This document shows positions 1 to 9,709 of a DNA stretch of 64,000 nt, in pieces. The DNA is from Mesorhizobium sangaii (GTDB lineage Bacteria; Pseudomonadota; Alphaproteobacteria; Rhizobiales; Rhizobiaceae): assembly GCF_014207355.1 (NCBI RefSeq), contig NZ_JACHEF010000001.1:124001-188000 (forward strand), given 5' to 3'. A model generated the notes under the pieces. It was given only the letters and a program-made list of their open reading frames with translations. It was not told the DNA's origin and searched no databases. Position 1 is the stretch's first letter; every line of letters starts with the position of its first letter. The translations under genes and the position numbers were made by a program.

Positions 1-173
1 ACCATGTGCCGGCGTTCAGCCTACGGTGCGTGTCGGGGAAAAGTTTCACCCGCTCGCAAAACCTTGCTCGGAATAATCACCAGGACATGGCAGGCATGCA
101 AATGCTGCACTGCACAATTGTCACGATTCAGCTATATTAGGAGTCGTGGAGGAATCAACCAGGAGCCTGAACC

Positions 174-338
174 ATGGGTTTCTTCACTGAAATGTTCGCC
201 CGGCCGAGGCCGCAGGAACATCTGAGATACCGCTCGGCGCTCGCACTGCTTCATTCGATGAGCAATGCCGACCGCGCCGACATCGGCATCAAGCCCGCCG
301 ATTTTCCGCGCATCGCCCGCGAAATGTCCATTCGCTAA
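174..338 (+). CDS. Small DUF1127-like protein (54 aa)
   Basis: This short reading frame encodes 54 residues. An AGGAG ribosome-binding site lies 8 nt before the ATG, and the codon use looks like that of real genes in this window. The second half (LLHSMSNADRADIGIKPADF) has the pattern of DUF1127 proteins: a leucine-rich helix, a D-R-x-L/A-D-I-G core and a following D-F/I. DUF1127 proteins are small, basic, RNA-associated or stress-related proteins common in alphaproteobacteria. The assignment rests on pattern only, and the protein is less basic than typical members. It stands alone, with the DUF1993 gene convergent just downstream. Confidence 0.6.
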   Translation: MGFFTEMFARPRPQEHLRYRSALALLHSMSNADRADIGIKPADFPRIAREMSIR

Positions 339-396
339 ATACATACGCCGCGAGATGTCCCGGACCCGTCCAGGACATCTCGAAAACCTCAAGTCC

Positions 397-903
397 TCAG
401 CGTGCGCCGAGGAACGTCGCCTTGCCCAATGGCACACCATTGTGGCGAAGGATGTCGTAAGCGGTGGTGAGGTGGAAATAGAAGTTGGGCATGGCCACAT
501 GCAGCAGATACTGCAGGCCAGGCATCGAGCGTTCGCGGCCGCCAAGCTTCAACTCGATCACCTTGTCGTCCGAACCGTCGAAATCGGCGGCTGAAAAGGT
601 CGCCAGCAGGTCCAGGGTCTTGGTGATGCGCGCCTGGATATCGGCAAAACTCGCCTCGTTGTCCTCGTAACTCGGCACTTCGCGACCGGCGAGCCGCGAC
701 GGCGCACCCTTGGCATGGTCGGTGGCGATCTGCACCTGCCTGGTCAGCGCAAACATGTCGGGCGCTAGCCTGGAGGTCAGAAACACCTGCGGGTCAATCT
801 TGCGCTCAAGCGCATTCTGTTCGGCTGCCGCCAGTATTGTGGAAAGGGCTTTCAGCCTCTCCGAAAACACAGGCACGGAGGCCTCATACATCGATATCGT
901 CAC
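397..903 (-). CDS. DUF1993 family protein
   Basis: A protein of 168 residues that matches DUF1993 in overall pattern: an early MYEASVPVF start region, a central helical part, and a C-terminal FYFHLTTAYDILRHNGVPLGK segment close to the end. DUF1993 proteins have a four-helix, DinB-like fold and no established function. I chose the GTG at 901-903 because an AAGGAGA ribosome-binding site sits just before it and the family begins here. The longer open frame upstream to 1101 has no family similarity. It is transcribed toward the small gene at 174-338. Confidence 0.8.
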   Translation of the reverse strand: MTISMYEASVPVFSERLKALSTILAAAEQNALERKIDPQVFLTSRLAPDMFALTRQVQIATDHAKGAPSRLAGREVPSYEDNEASFADIQARITKTLDLLATFSAADFDGSDDKVIELKLGGRERSMPGLQYLLHVAMPNFYFHLTTAYDILRHNGVPLGKATFLGAR

Positions 904-1044
904 GTCAAAATCTCCTTGTCCGGCCGGAACGCCAGCGGACGGACGTAGCGCCTTCAGGCGCGATTCTTCAAGCACCACCAGCGCCGCGTCACCACGTTGC
1001 CGCAATCGCCATAGTAGAATCTCCCTATCGAGCGGAGACTCCCG

Positions 1045-2097
1045 ATGAGACGCGCCCTTTTTGCAGCGACTGCCTTTCTCTCCCTTGCCACAGCAGGTCA
1101 AACGGCACTGGCCGCCGACGATACACCCGAAGCGCCGTATGTCGATGATCGATCAAGCGCCGACGCCGTCGTCCGCTCACTTTACAGCGCCATCAATCGG
1201 CATGAATTCGCTCGCGCTTGGGGTTATTTCGGCGATACAAAGCCAGCAAAGGACTTCGACAGTTTCGTCAAAGGCTATGACGGTACCGACAAGGTCGAGG
1301 TCGAGACCGGTCCGATTTCAGACGAGGGTGCTGCCGGCAGCATTTTCTACAACGTCCCTGTCGCCATTCGCGCCACCGACAAAACCGGCGGCGAAAAGGT
1401 CTTTGCCGGCTGCTATACTCTGCGCCAGGTCAATGCCCAGATCCAGGCGGCGCCGCCCTTCGATCCCATCCACATCGAAAAAGGTGCGCTGAAACCATCC
1501 ACCGCCGATTTCGAGGAGGCGCTGCCGCCAAGCTGTGGCGACGGGCCGCCGCCTCCGAAGAAGGACACGGCACTGGAGCAGGCCAAGAAGGCCTTCCTGG
1601 CGACCTATGGCGACCAGTGCGACAAGCAGTTCCTGGCCGATGAACCAACCGTCTTCTCGATCAAATACAAGGACAAGGATGCAGCGGCAGGCGATCCCGA
1701 CAAGGAGACACGGCTGTTCCACTTTTCCTGCTCGGCCGCTGCCTACAATGAAAGCTCGATCTACTACATCACCGACGAGGTGTCGGGCGTGCAGCAGTTG
1801 CAGTTCGCCGAACCCAAGATGGACATCCGCTACGAGAACAACGACAGCGACGGCAAATTGCTGGGCATGAGCATCGTCGGCTTCCAGACGACCGGCTGGG
1901 CGGTCAATTCCGACTATGACGAGCAGGCCCACACGATCACCACCTTCAACAAGTGGCGCGGCGTCGGCGATGCATCGGACTCGGGAACCTATCTGTTCCG
2001 CAATGGCAGTTTCTCGCTGGTCCAGTTCGACGTCGACGCATCCTATGACGGCGAGGAGAATCCGCAGACAGTTGTCGACTACAACACCGCGCCCTGA
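1045..2097 (+). CDS. Secreted protein, DUF1176-like C-terminal part
   Basis: A protein of 350 residues with a clear Sec signal peptide (hydrophobic stretch, then TALAADD at about residues 20-26). Residues about 35-160 look like an NTF2-type domain (SLYSAINRHEFARAWGYF). The C-terminal half contains a GVGDASDSGTYLFRNGSFSLV segment that resembles the end of DUF1176 proteins, where a G-x-G-D-x-x-S motif precedes a W/Y-x-F-x-x-x-x-F strand. Four cysteines are spread through the mature part. It is therefore likely periplasmic. I do not know its function, and the DUF1176 link is a weak pattern match. Confidence 0.75.
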   Translation: MRRALFAATAFLSLATAGQTALAADDTPEAPYVDDRSSADAVVRSLYSAINRHEFARAWGYFGDTKPAKDFDSFVKGYDGTDKVEVETGPISDEGAAGSIFYNVPVAIRATDKTGGEKVFAGCYTLRQVNAQIQAAPPFDPIHIEKGALKPSTADFEEALPPSCGDGPPPPKKDTALEQAKKAFLATYGDQCDKQFLADEPTVFSIKYKDKDAAAGDPDKETRLFHFSCSAAAYNESSIYYITDEVSGVQQLQFAEPKMDIRYENNDSDGKLLGMSIVGFQTTGWAVNSDYDEQAHTITTFNKWRGVGDASDSGTYLFRNGSFSLVQFDVDASYDGEENPQTVVDYNTAP

Positions 2098-2124
2098 GCG
2101 TTGGACCGGCTCCCGCAACTGCGA

Positions 2125-3033
2125 TCAAGGCGCCTTCGACAGCATCCAGTTGAGCGTGCCGCGCCAGTCGGTCATGCGGATCGGCGTGCCGTGGGTGCCG
2201 GTCTCGAAACGAACGAAGCGGGTCGGATAGGGATAGGCTTTCGATTTGGCGATGATGGCGCGGAAGAAGGCTTCCTGCTTTTCCACCGGGAAAACCACGT
2301 CATGGCTGCCCTGGCCGAAGAAGACCGGGACATGACGCCGGAAGGCCGGGCTTGAGAAAAAACTCTCGTCCCACAGCGAGCCGAGCAACAGCAGCCCGCT
2401 GATGCGGCGGCCCGTGTCGTTGCGGGCGGCAAGCTTCCAGCACAATGCGCCGCCCATTGAACCGCAAGCGACGAAGATCTTTGCACCGGGCGACTGTTCG
2501 GCGTAGTGATCGATCAACGCCGCCACCTGTGCGGCGCCCTTGTCGCCGAAATCGGGAAAGTCGGGGCTGAGATAGAGGCCGCCATTGCCGGCCATCAGGT
2601 TCTTGAGCCGGTTGAAATTGCCGCCGAAGGTGAAGTCGTCGACGCCTTGCTTGCGGCTGCCGCCCTGCCCATGCAGGTAAAGCACGATGATGCCGGCGCC
2701 CTCAGTCTTGCCGACGGCAACGTGCCTGACATCGCCGGCATCGGTCTTCAGCAGCAGATCCTGCTGTACCTTGCGCACGCTGGTGTCGGTGTATTGGGCG
2801 TGCACCCGGCGCTCGGGCACCTCATCGCGCTGGTTGATGTCGCGCAGCTCATGGTAGTCGAGTACCGTGTAGGCGCCGTTGGTGTCGGACGACAGCGCGG
2901 CCGGATAGGCGAAGAGATCGTCCTTGAAGGGTTTTAGCGACAGCGACTGACTTTGAGCGGCCGCCGACAACAGGGCTGTCGCGGTTACAAAGACATAGAA
3001 AAATCGGAAGCGGAAAGACATGCCAGCAGGCAT
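2125..3033 (-). CDS. Secreted alpha/beta hydrolase
   Basis: A protein of 302 residues starting with a signal peptide (hydrophobic residues 8-25, then AAAQSQS). The mature part has alpha/beta-hydrolase marks: an oxyanion loop HGQGG at 121-125, a nucleophile elbow CGSMG with Ser192, then a probable acid Asp245 in GSHDVVFP and His281 in TGTHGT. The elbow has Cys where the usual first Gly is. It may start at the second ATG (3021); neither start has a strong ribosome-binding site. It lies 21 nt after the molybdopterin-binding fusion gene and is probably the last gene of the cox-type maturation operon. Substrate unknown. Confidence 0.75.
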   Translation of the reverse strand: MPAGMSFRFRFFYVFVTATALLSAAAQSQSLSLKPFKDDLFAYPAALSSDTNGAYTVLDYHELRDINQRDEVPERRVHAQYTDTSVRKVQQDLLLKTDAGDVRHVAVGKTEGAGIIVLYLHGQGGSRKQGVDDFTFGGNFNRLKNLMAGNGGLYLSPDFPDFGDKGAAQVAALIDHYAEQSPGAKIFVACGSMGGALCWKLAARNDTGRRISGLLLLGSLWDESFFSSPAFRRHVPVFFGQGSHDVVFPVEKQEAFFRAIIAKSKAYPYPTRFVRFETGTHGTPIRMTDWRGTLNWMLSKAP

Positions 3034-3054
3034 GCGTTTTTCAGCTTCGGTTTG

Positions 3055-4665
3055 TCAATCCTGCAGTACGCCGCCGGCACCTTCCAGCGCTTCGCGGGTG
3101 TCGACGTCGACGGACGCGCCTGCGCCGATCTCGACATCGATGACATCGAGCCCTTCGGCCTCGACCAGATGGCGTGCACCGGTGTCGCCTTCCAGATGGC
3201 CGATCGCCGGAAACAGCGAGCGCGGCAAAAGCACCGGGTTGCCGCGCTTGCCGTCATGCGAGGCGCGGACCACCGAATTGCCGCCCGCCTTGCGGAATGC
3301 ATCGATCAACCTGTCGAGGTCATCAGACGAGACACCCGGCATGTCGCCGAGAACGATCATCACACCGGCGGAGTTTTCGGGCAGATAGGCAATGCCGGCC
3401 TTCAGCGAGGTGGACAGGCCGTCGGCGAAATCGGGATTGTCGGCGAAAGCCACATCCAGCCCCGCCAACGCCGCACGCACCCGCTCGCGCTGGTGGCCGG
3501 TGACGACAATCGTGCCCGACGCCTTCGAGCCGAGCGCGCGCTCGGCAGTGCGGCGCACCAGTGGCTTGCCGTCGAACAGCGCCAGGAGCTTGTTCGGCCC
3601 GCCCATGCGGCTCGACCGGCCAGCCGCCAGAAGCACGATGCCGACCTTGAGCTTGTTTTTGGGCGGCAGCGGTTCACGCGGCTGCGGCCGGGTCGGGATT
3701 TCCATCAACAGCCCGCCGACGCCCATGCCGGCGATATCCTTGGCGGTCACGTCAAGGCCAGCGATCAACCGATCCAGCACCCAGTCGAAGCCATTTTCCT
3801 TGGGGCTGCGGGCGCAGCCGGGTGCACCGATGACACGCTTGCCGCCGAGCGTTCCGAGCACCAGCAGATTGCCGGGATCGACCGGCATGCCCGCGCGGAT
3901 AACAGTACCACCCGCCCTCTCGATCGCCGCCGGAATGACATCGGCGAAATCGCTCATCGCGGAGGCGCCGAAGATCACCACCATGTCGTTGTCGCGCACC
4001 AGCAAGGCCGCGGCCTCCGCCACCGGAGCGATCTCGTGCGGGGTGCGGCGCTCCGCCGTCAGCCTGCCGCCGGTGCGCGCCAGCCGCGCTTCGGTGACGC
4101 GTAGCGTCTTGTCGAGCACGCTCGGCTTGATGCCCGGCAGGACGGTCTGGATGACGCCGACACGCACAGCCTGATAGGCGTTGACGGCAAAGACCTCGCC
4201 ACCAGCGCAGATTTTCGTGACCGCATCGACCAGCGCGGAGCTGACCGCGAAAGGAATGATCTTTACCGTCGCGACCATCTGGCCCTTCTCGACCGGCGCA
4301 TGCTGCGCCAACGTTGCGATGGTGATGGCGGGATCGACGGCGTTGATGGCGTCGATGACAGCGGCATTGACGGTGAAGATACCGGCTGACCCGGCGTGGA
4401 GATTGACCCGCCCGGTCGCGGCCGGCCGCGCGTCGATGCCGCGAAAGGCCATGCTTTCGGCTATTTCCTGCGCGGCGGCGTCCTCACTGAGATCGTCAGC
4501 GGCCAGCACGGCCGCAACAACCTCCGAAATGCCGGCGCCTCGCAGCAAGGCCACGTCTTCGGCGTTCAGCCTGTGCGCCTTGCGAAAGCGCCGTTCGCCA
4601 GCCGTGGTGGCATGCGCCAGCACCGCACCTTCGGCCGCTTCGATCGGAATCGGGCCGAATTTCAC
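3055..4665 (-). CDS. Molybdopterin-binding / MobA-like NTP-transferase fusion protein
   Basis: A protein of 536 residues made of two parts. Residues 1 to about 335 form a molybdopterin-binding (MoCF/MoeA-like) region. The middle carries VVIFGASAMSDFADVIPAAI, equivalent to the usual GG-S/T-G-D-x-x-D region, and an APGCARSPKENGFDWVL motif. Residues about 343-536 form a MobA-like nucleotidyltransferase with the nucleotide-binding signature LLAAGRSSRMGGPNKLL and the later LGDMPG motif, the type found in MocA (CTP:molybdopterin cytidylyltransferase). It probably makes or hands over molybdopterin cytosine dinucleotide for xanthine-oxidase-family enzymes, in line with its XdhC, CoxD and CoxE neighbours. 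It overlaps the preceding xdhC-type gene by 4 nt. Confidence 0.9.
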   Translation of the reverse strand: MKFGPIPIEAAEGAVLAHATTAGERRFRKAHRLNAEDVALLRGAGISEVVAAVLAADDLSEDAAAQEIAESMAFRGIDARPAATGRVNLHAGSAGIFTVNAAVIDAINAVDPAITIATLAQHAPVEKGQMVATVKIIPFAVSSALVDAVTKICAGGEVFAVNAYQAVRVGVIQTVLPGIKPSVLDKTLRVTEARLARTGGRLTAERRTPHEIAPVAEAAALLVRDNDMVVIFGASAMSDFADVIPAAIERAGGTVIRAGMPVDPGNLLVLGTLGGKRVIGAPGCARSPKENGFDWVLDRLIAGLDVTAKDIAGMGVGGLLMEIPTRPQPREPLPPKNKLKVGIVLLAAGRSSRMGGPNKLLALFDGKPLVRRTAERALGSKASGTIVVTGHQRERVRAALAGLDVAFADNPDFADGLSTSLKAGIAYLPENSAGVMIVLGDMPGVSSDDLDRLIDAFRKAGGNSVVRASHDGKRGNPVLLPRSLFPAIGHLEGDTGARHLVEAEGLDVIDVEIGAGASVDVDTREALEGAGGVLQD

Positions 4666-5366
4666 GCTGCCGCGCCTTTCACTTCCAGACCGCGCGAGCG
4701 GAAGGCATGGACGACCTGCGCCAGCACCGCGACCGCGATCTCGGCAGGGCTGGCGGCACCGATGTCGAGCCCGATCGGCGCGTGAATGCGGGCGATCTGG
4801 TCGGCGCTCGCGCCCAGCGCCAGCAAGCGTTCGACGCGCTTGGCGTGGGTCTTTCGGCTGCCAAGCGCGCCGACATAGAAGCAGTTGGCGTCGAGCGCTG
4901 CCTTCAGCGCAAAATCATCGACCTTCGGATCATGGGTGACGGCGGCAAGTGCGGTGTAGCTGTCGAGCGGCTGGCGCTTCAGCACATCCTCAGGCCATTC
5001 GGCATGCAGGGCGACATCGGGAAAGCGGTCCGGCGTGGCAAAGGCCGTGCGGGGATCGATGATCTCCAGGGGATAGCCTGCGATCCTGGCCATCGGCGCC
5101 AGCGCCTGGCTGATGTGCACGGCGCCGACGACAACCAGCCGCGGCTGCGGCAGATGCGCGTTGAGAAAGAAGGTCCGTCCCTCGGCCTCGACCGAACCGG
5201 AATTGCCTGATCGAAACGCCCTGGCGATCGCAGATCCGAGATCGCCGGCAACCTGATCGCCTTCGCGCACGACACGGTCGCGGCCGTCACCGAGATCGGT
5301 GACGAGGATCGCCGCGCGGCGGGCGCGGCGTTCGGCGTTCAACATCTTGAGCGCATACGGGTCCAT
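4662..5366 (-). CDS. XdhC/CoxF-type protein, Rossmann (C-terminal) half
   Basis: A protein of 234 residues that corresponds to the C-terminal Rossmann domain of XdhC/CoxF. It contains a PRLVVVGAVHISQALAPMA dinucleotide-fold segment near residues 75-93, the VTHDPKVDDFALKAAL motif and the YVGALGSRKTHAKRVERL motif typical of the family. XdhC proteins bind molybdenum cofactor, bring about its sulfuration, and insert it into molybdenum hydroxylases. The N-terminal half with the cysteine motif is encoded by the separate gene just upstream (gap 5 nt), so the two chains probably work together. Its stop overlaps the start of the molybdopterin-binding fusion gene. Confidence 0.88.
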   Translation of the reverse strand: MDPYALKMLNAERRARRAAILVTDLGDGRDRVVREGDQVAGDLGSAIARAFRSGNSGSVEAEGRTFFLNAHLPQPRLVVVGAVHISQALAPMARIAGYPLEIIDPRTAFATPDRFPDVALHAEWPEDVLKRQPLDSYTALAAVTHDPKVDDFALKAALDANCFYVGALGSRKTHAKRVERLLALGASADQIARIHAPIGLDIGAASPAEIAVAVLAQVVHAFRSRGLEVKGAAA

Positions 5367-5371
5367 AAAGG

Positions 5372-5710
5372 TCAGCCCAATCTTTCAACATAGACCTTGA
5401 TGCGGCCGCCGCAGGACAGGCCGACCTGCCAGGCGGTTTCGTCGGCAACACCAAACTCAAGCATCCTGGCCTTGCCTGTGTCGATCACATCGATCGCTTC
5501 GGTAACCACAGCGCCTTCGACGCAGCCGCCAGAGACGGAGCCGTGGAAATTGCCGTCGGCGTCGATGACCAGATGACTGCCGACTGGACGCGGCGCCGAG
5601 CCCCAGGTCTCGACAACCGTGGCAATGGCGATATCCTTGCCGTCCTTCATCCAGCCTTCCGCGATGATCAGCGGATCGCGGGCCTCATCGAGATAGGTGC
5701 TGTTATCCAT
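5372..5710 (-). CDS. XdhC/CoxI-type protein, N-terminal half
   Basis: A protein of 112 residues that matches the N-terminal XdhC_CoxI domain alone. It has VVETWGSAPRPVGSHLVID, then GSVSGGCVEGAVV, and a C-terminal GLSCGGRIKVYVE, which are the family's two glycine/cysteine motifs. The start at 5710 gives the normal family N terminus; the longer open frame to 5905 runs back into coxE and is not supported. In many XdhC proteins this domain is fused to the Rossmann half, but here that half is a separate gene downstream. It lies 43 nt after coxE. Confidence 0.9.
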   Translation of the reverse strand: MDNSTYLDEARDPLIIAEGWMKDGKDIAIATVVETWGSAPRPVGSHLVIDADGNFHGSVSGGCVEGAVVTEAIDVIDTGKARMLEFGVADETAWQVGLSCGGRIKVYVERLG

Positions 5711-5753
5711 GATCGCTTCTCTCAGAGTCTGTTTTTCCCGAGGCAGTATATGG

Positions 5754-6998
5754 TTATGCGGCGCGCCTCGTGCCAGCGTCCAGCCATCGGCGCGGATCGA
5801 CAGACTGCGCCGATTTCTTGTCCAGCGAGGCACAGAGATCGGCGAGCGCATCGAGATTGTGCACCGAGCGGAATTCGTCGACATGCGGCAGCATCGCCTT
5901 GACACCGCGGGCGCGCGCCTGGAAGCCGTCGAAGCGCAGCAACGGGTTGAGCCAGATCAGCCGCCGGCAGGATTTGTGTAGCCGCTCCATTTCCTCCGAC
6001 AGGCCGGCGACATCGTCGCGCTCCAGCCCGTCGGTGATCAAAAGCACCACCGCCCCCTGCCCCAGCACACGGCGCGACCACAGCCGGTTGAATTCGGCCA
6101 GCGTATCGCCGATGCGCGTGCCGCCCGACCAGTCCTTCACCGCCACCGAACAGTCGGCCAGTGCGGCATCCGGATCGCGGTGGCGCATCTGTCGGGTCAG
6201 GTTGGTCAGCCGGGTGCCGAAGACGAACGTGTGGACTCGGCGGCGCTTTTCGGTCAGCGCATGCAGGAAGTGCAGGAAGATGCGCGTGTATTGGCTCATC
6301 GAGCCGGAAATGTCGGCCAGCACCACCAGCGGCGGGTGAACCTCGCGCGGTGAGCGGAATTTCGGCAGGATCAGTTCGCCGCCGGTGCGAGCGGCCGAAC
6401 GCATCATGGCGCGGGGATCAATGCGGCGGCCATGCGCATCGGCCTTGAAGCGCCGGGTACGCACCATGTCGAAGGGCAACCGCAACTGGGCGATCGCCTT
6501 TCTGGCGTCCGCCATCTCGGCTGCGTTCATCTGGGCAAAGTCCTTGCCGCGCAGCACCTCGTTGCCGGAGAAGGTGAAGCGGGCGTCGACCTCGATTTCG
6601 GGGATTTCCTGCACCGGCTGGTTCTTCTGATGACCCTCGAACATCGCCTGGCTGACGCGGTTTTCGGCGGCGCGCGGCTTCTGCTTTTCCCTGGTGTCGG
6701 GCGCCACCGGCGAGAACATCGCCAGCATCTTCTCAATCAGTTCGCGCGACTTCCAGAACAGCCGGAAAGCTTCGTCGAAGATGGCGTGGTCCTCGTGGCG
6801 GGACACCAGCACGGCATGCAGCGTCCAGTAGAAATCGTCGCGCGAACCGATGCCGGCGACCAGCACTGCCTCGATGGCATCCTTGACCGACGCCGGCCCG
6901 ACCCGCATGCCGGCCTTGCGCAAAGTGCGGGCGAAATAGACGATGTTGTCGGCAATCCGCCCGTCCGCTGTCGCCTCTTTCGGCTCGGGGCGCGGCAT
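5754..6998 (-). CDS. coxE: CoxE-type VWA-domain protein
   Basis: A protein of 414 residues of the CoxE family. The C-terminal half is a von Willebrand factor A domain with a complete metal-site motif DISGSMS at residues 229-235, the later SGGTRIG at the Thr position and a LITDGLERDD strand. In Oligotropha carboxidovorans, CoxE works with the MoxR-type ATPase CoxD in maturing the Cu-Mo centre of CO dehydrogenase. Here coxD is directly upstream (3 nt gap), followed by the XdhC halves, which supports the same type of role. No CO dehydrogenase genes are present in this window, so the client enzyme is unknown. Confidence 0.9.
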   Translation of the reverse strand: MPRPEPKEATADGRIADNIVYFARTLRKAGMRVGPASVKDAIEAVLVAGIGSRDDFYWTLHAVLVSRHEDHAIFDEAFRLFWKSRELIEKMLAMFSPVAPDTREKQKPRAAENRVSQAMFEGHQKNQPVQEIPEIEVDARFTFSGNEVLRGKDFAQMNAAEMADARKAIAQLRLPFDMVRTRRFKADAHGRRIDPRAMMRSAARTGGELILPKFRSPREVHPPLVVLADISGSMSQYTRIFLHFLHALTEKRRRVHTFVFGTRLTNLTRQMRHRDPDAALADCSVAVKDWSGGTRIGDTLAEFNRLWSRRVLGQGAVVLLITDGLERDDVAGLSEEMERLHKSCRRLIWLNPLLRFDGFQARARGVKAMLPHVDEFRSVHNLDALADLCASLDKKSAQSVDPRRWLDAGTRRAA

Positions 6999-7001
6999 CG
7001 C

Positions 7002-7927
<926 letters not shown>

Positions 7928-7931
<4 letters not shown>

Positions 7932-8455
7932 TCTGTCTCCGTGAACGCCGCCGCCCCGCTGTCCAGAACATGGTAGCCGCGGGCGTGATAGATCAGCGGC
8001 CGCAAATTATCGCCCATTCGCAGACCTGTCACCTTGCCAAAAAGCACACGATGCGTGGCCAGGTCCTTGGTGTCGATCAGCTCGCAGTCGAACACCGCGA
8101 GCGCGCCCTTCAGCGTCGGCGCGCCAGTGGAGATCACGTCCCACTCGCCGAGCGCGAAACGTTCCTCGACCGGCAGGCCGGTGATGCCGGAAAAGCCGAT
8201 CGAGAGCGGCTCCTGATGCGAAGCCAGCGTGTTCAGGGCAAATCTGCCGTTTTTCACGAACGGCTCATTCTTGGGGTTTTCACGGTTGAGGCAGACGAGA
8301 ATCGTCGGCGGCGTGTCCGACACCGAACAGGCCGCGATCACCGTCGCGCCGCGCTTGCCCGCCGGCCCATCGGTGGTGACCACATGAACGTGGCCGGCAA
8401 AATGGCTCATCGCGTCGCGATAGGCCTGCGGCCCAATGTCATTCTTCTTCAGCAC
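7928..8455 (-). CDS. Flavin reductase-like domain protein
   Basis: A protein of 175 residues of the flavin-reductase-like, FMN-binding split-barrel family (HpaC/RutF group). Visible marks are FAGHVHVVTTDG near the start, GATVIAACSVSDTPPTILVCLNR (the flavin phosphate-binding region), FALNTLASHQEPLS, and a C-terminal PLIYHARGYHVL. Such proteins reduce FMN or FAD with NAD(P)H, usually for a partner monooxygenase. No monooxygenase is adjacent. It is instead the first gene of the cox-type maturation operon, overlapping coxD by 4 nt, so it may supply reducing power there (inference). Confidence 0.88.
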
Positions 8456-8635
8456 CGGAAATTGTCCACAGCCAGAAACCTACCGCTATATATGGCGACA
8501 TACGACATGCCACAAGCGAAGTGCTTGGCCCATATCGTGAAATTCGCGTGTTGCACCAAGGCCGGCCAGCCTTTAGGTCTTGGCGGGAATTGGCGCCTGC
8601 GAGATGTCGCCAGTTGGGAGGAATTCATCACCAGA

Positions 8636-9709
8636 ATGCGCCCCAGGGTAACGATATCTGCCGCACTGGCCTGGCTTTTCATGGCAAGCGTCGCCAGCGC
8701 CCAGACGCTGCTGGTGGGCGTGGCTGCGCCCTTGTCGGGACCATCAGCCATCCTCGGCAAGCAGATCGACGCCGGCACCAGTCTCGCAGCCGAAGCGAAT
8801 GGCATCGAACTCAAAACCATCGATGACGCCTGTACCGCCGAAGGCGGTGCTGCCGCGGCCAGGGAATTCGTGGCGGCCAAGGTCAATGCGGTGGTCGGCT
8901 TTCTCTGCACCGACGCGATCGAGGCGGCGATGCCGATCTTGAAAGACGCCAACATCCCGGTCATCACCGTTGGCGTGCGAACCGAAAGCCTGACCGACCG
9001 GCGCGCCAAGACTGGCTGGCCAGTCTATCGTCTCGGCCCACGCGGCGACGATGAGCGCAATGCGGTGGCCGCCAGCCTCACCCATCTGTGGCAGGACGAA
9101 TTGTTCGCCATCATCGATGACGGCACCATCTATGGCCGCGAAATCGCCGAGACGTTTCGGGCGGCGGCCGAACAGGCGGCGCTAAAGCCGGTGTTCGTCG
9201 ATACGTTCCGGCCGCAGCTCGACAACCAGATCGGCCTGGTCGGCCGGCTGAAGAAGGCCGGCGCGACGCATGTCTTTGCGGGCGGCGACGGCGACGATGT
9301 CGCCATCATGGGCCGTGACGCGGCGCAACTCTCTGCCGGTATCGTGTTCGCCGGGGGCGAAAATCTGCGCACACCGCCCGGCGATGTGCCCTATGCGACG
9401 GGCACGCTGATGATCGCACCGCCTGAATGGGCCGATGTCGCCGACCCAAAAGTGCTGGAAAGCTTCTCCGCACGGAGGATCGTGACGGACGGCTACACAC
9501 TGCCGGCCTACGCGGCGGTCGAGATCGCCAAGGCAGCATTAGGCCTGTCCGAAACTTCGGGCAAGCCGCTGGCCGACGCGCTGACCGGGCACGATTTCAC
9601 CACCGCGATCGGGCCGGTCCGCTTCGACGCGAAAGGCGACCTCAGCCAAAGCCCGTACCGCGTCTTCCGCTTCGACGGCACGCGTTTTGCGCCTTTGGAA
9701 AGCAACTGA
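8636..9709 (+). CDS. ABC transporter substrate-binding protein (LivK-like)
   Basis: A protein of 357 residues with a signal peptide (hydrophobic residues 7-18, then ASVASAQT) followed by a type I periplasmic-binding fold. The LLVGVAAPLSGPSAILGKQ opening is typical of the branched-chain amino acid/amide (LivJ/LivK) group. It would deliver a small molecule to an ABC importer, but no permease or ATPase genes are adjacent. The reading frame stays open far upstream to 7835; I chose the ATG at 8636 because it gives a normal signal peptide and has GGGAGG upstream, although the 13-nt spacing is long. Its stop overlaps the start of the P1 peptidase gene. Confidence 0.85.
   Translation: MRPRVTISAALAWLFMASVASAQTLLVGVAAPLSGPSAILGKQIDAGTSLAAEANGIELKTIDDACTAEGGAAAAREFVAAKVNAVVGFLCTDAIEAAMPILKDANIPVITVGVRTESLTDRRAKTGWPVYRLGPRGDDERNAVAASLTHLWQDELFAIIDDGTIYGREIAETFRAAAEQAALKPVFVDTFRPQLDNQIGLVGRLKKAGATHVFAGGDGDDVAIMGRDAAQLSAGIVFAGGENLRTPPGDVPYATGTLMIAPPEWADVADPKVLESFSARRIVTDGYTLPAYAAVEIAKAALGLSETSGKPLADALTGHDFTTAIGPVRFDAKGDLSQSPYRVFRFDGTRFAPLESN

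Noticed and set aside
2953..4104. 383-codon open frame opposite the molybdopterin-binding fusion gene
   Set aside because: Antisense shadow caused by GC-rich third codon positions. No ribosome-binding site or family similarity.
5372..5905. Longer start for the XdhC N-terminal half (177 residues)
   Set aside because: The added part overlaps coxE in another frame and is arginine/serine-rich nonsense; the 5710 start gives the family N terminus.
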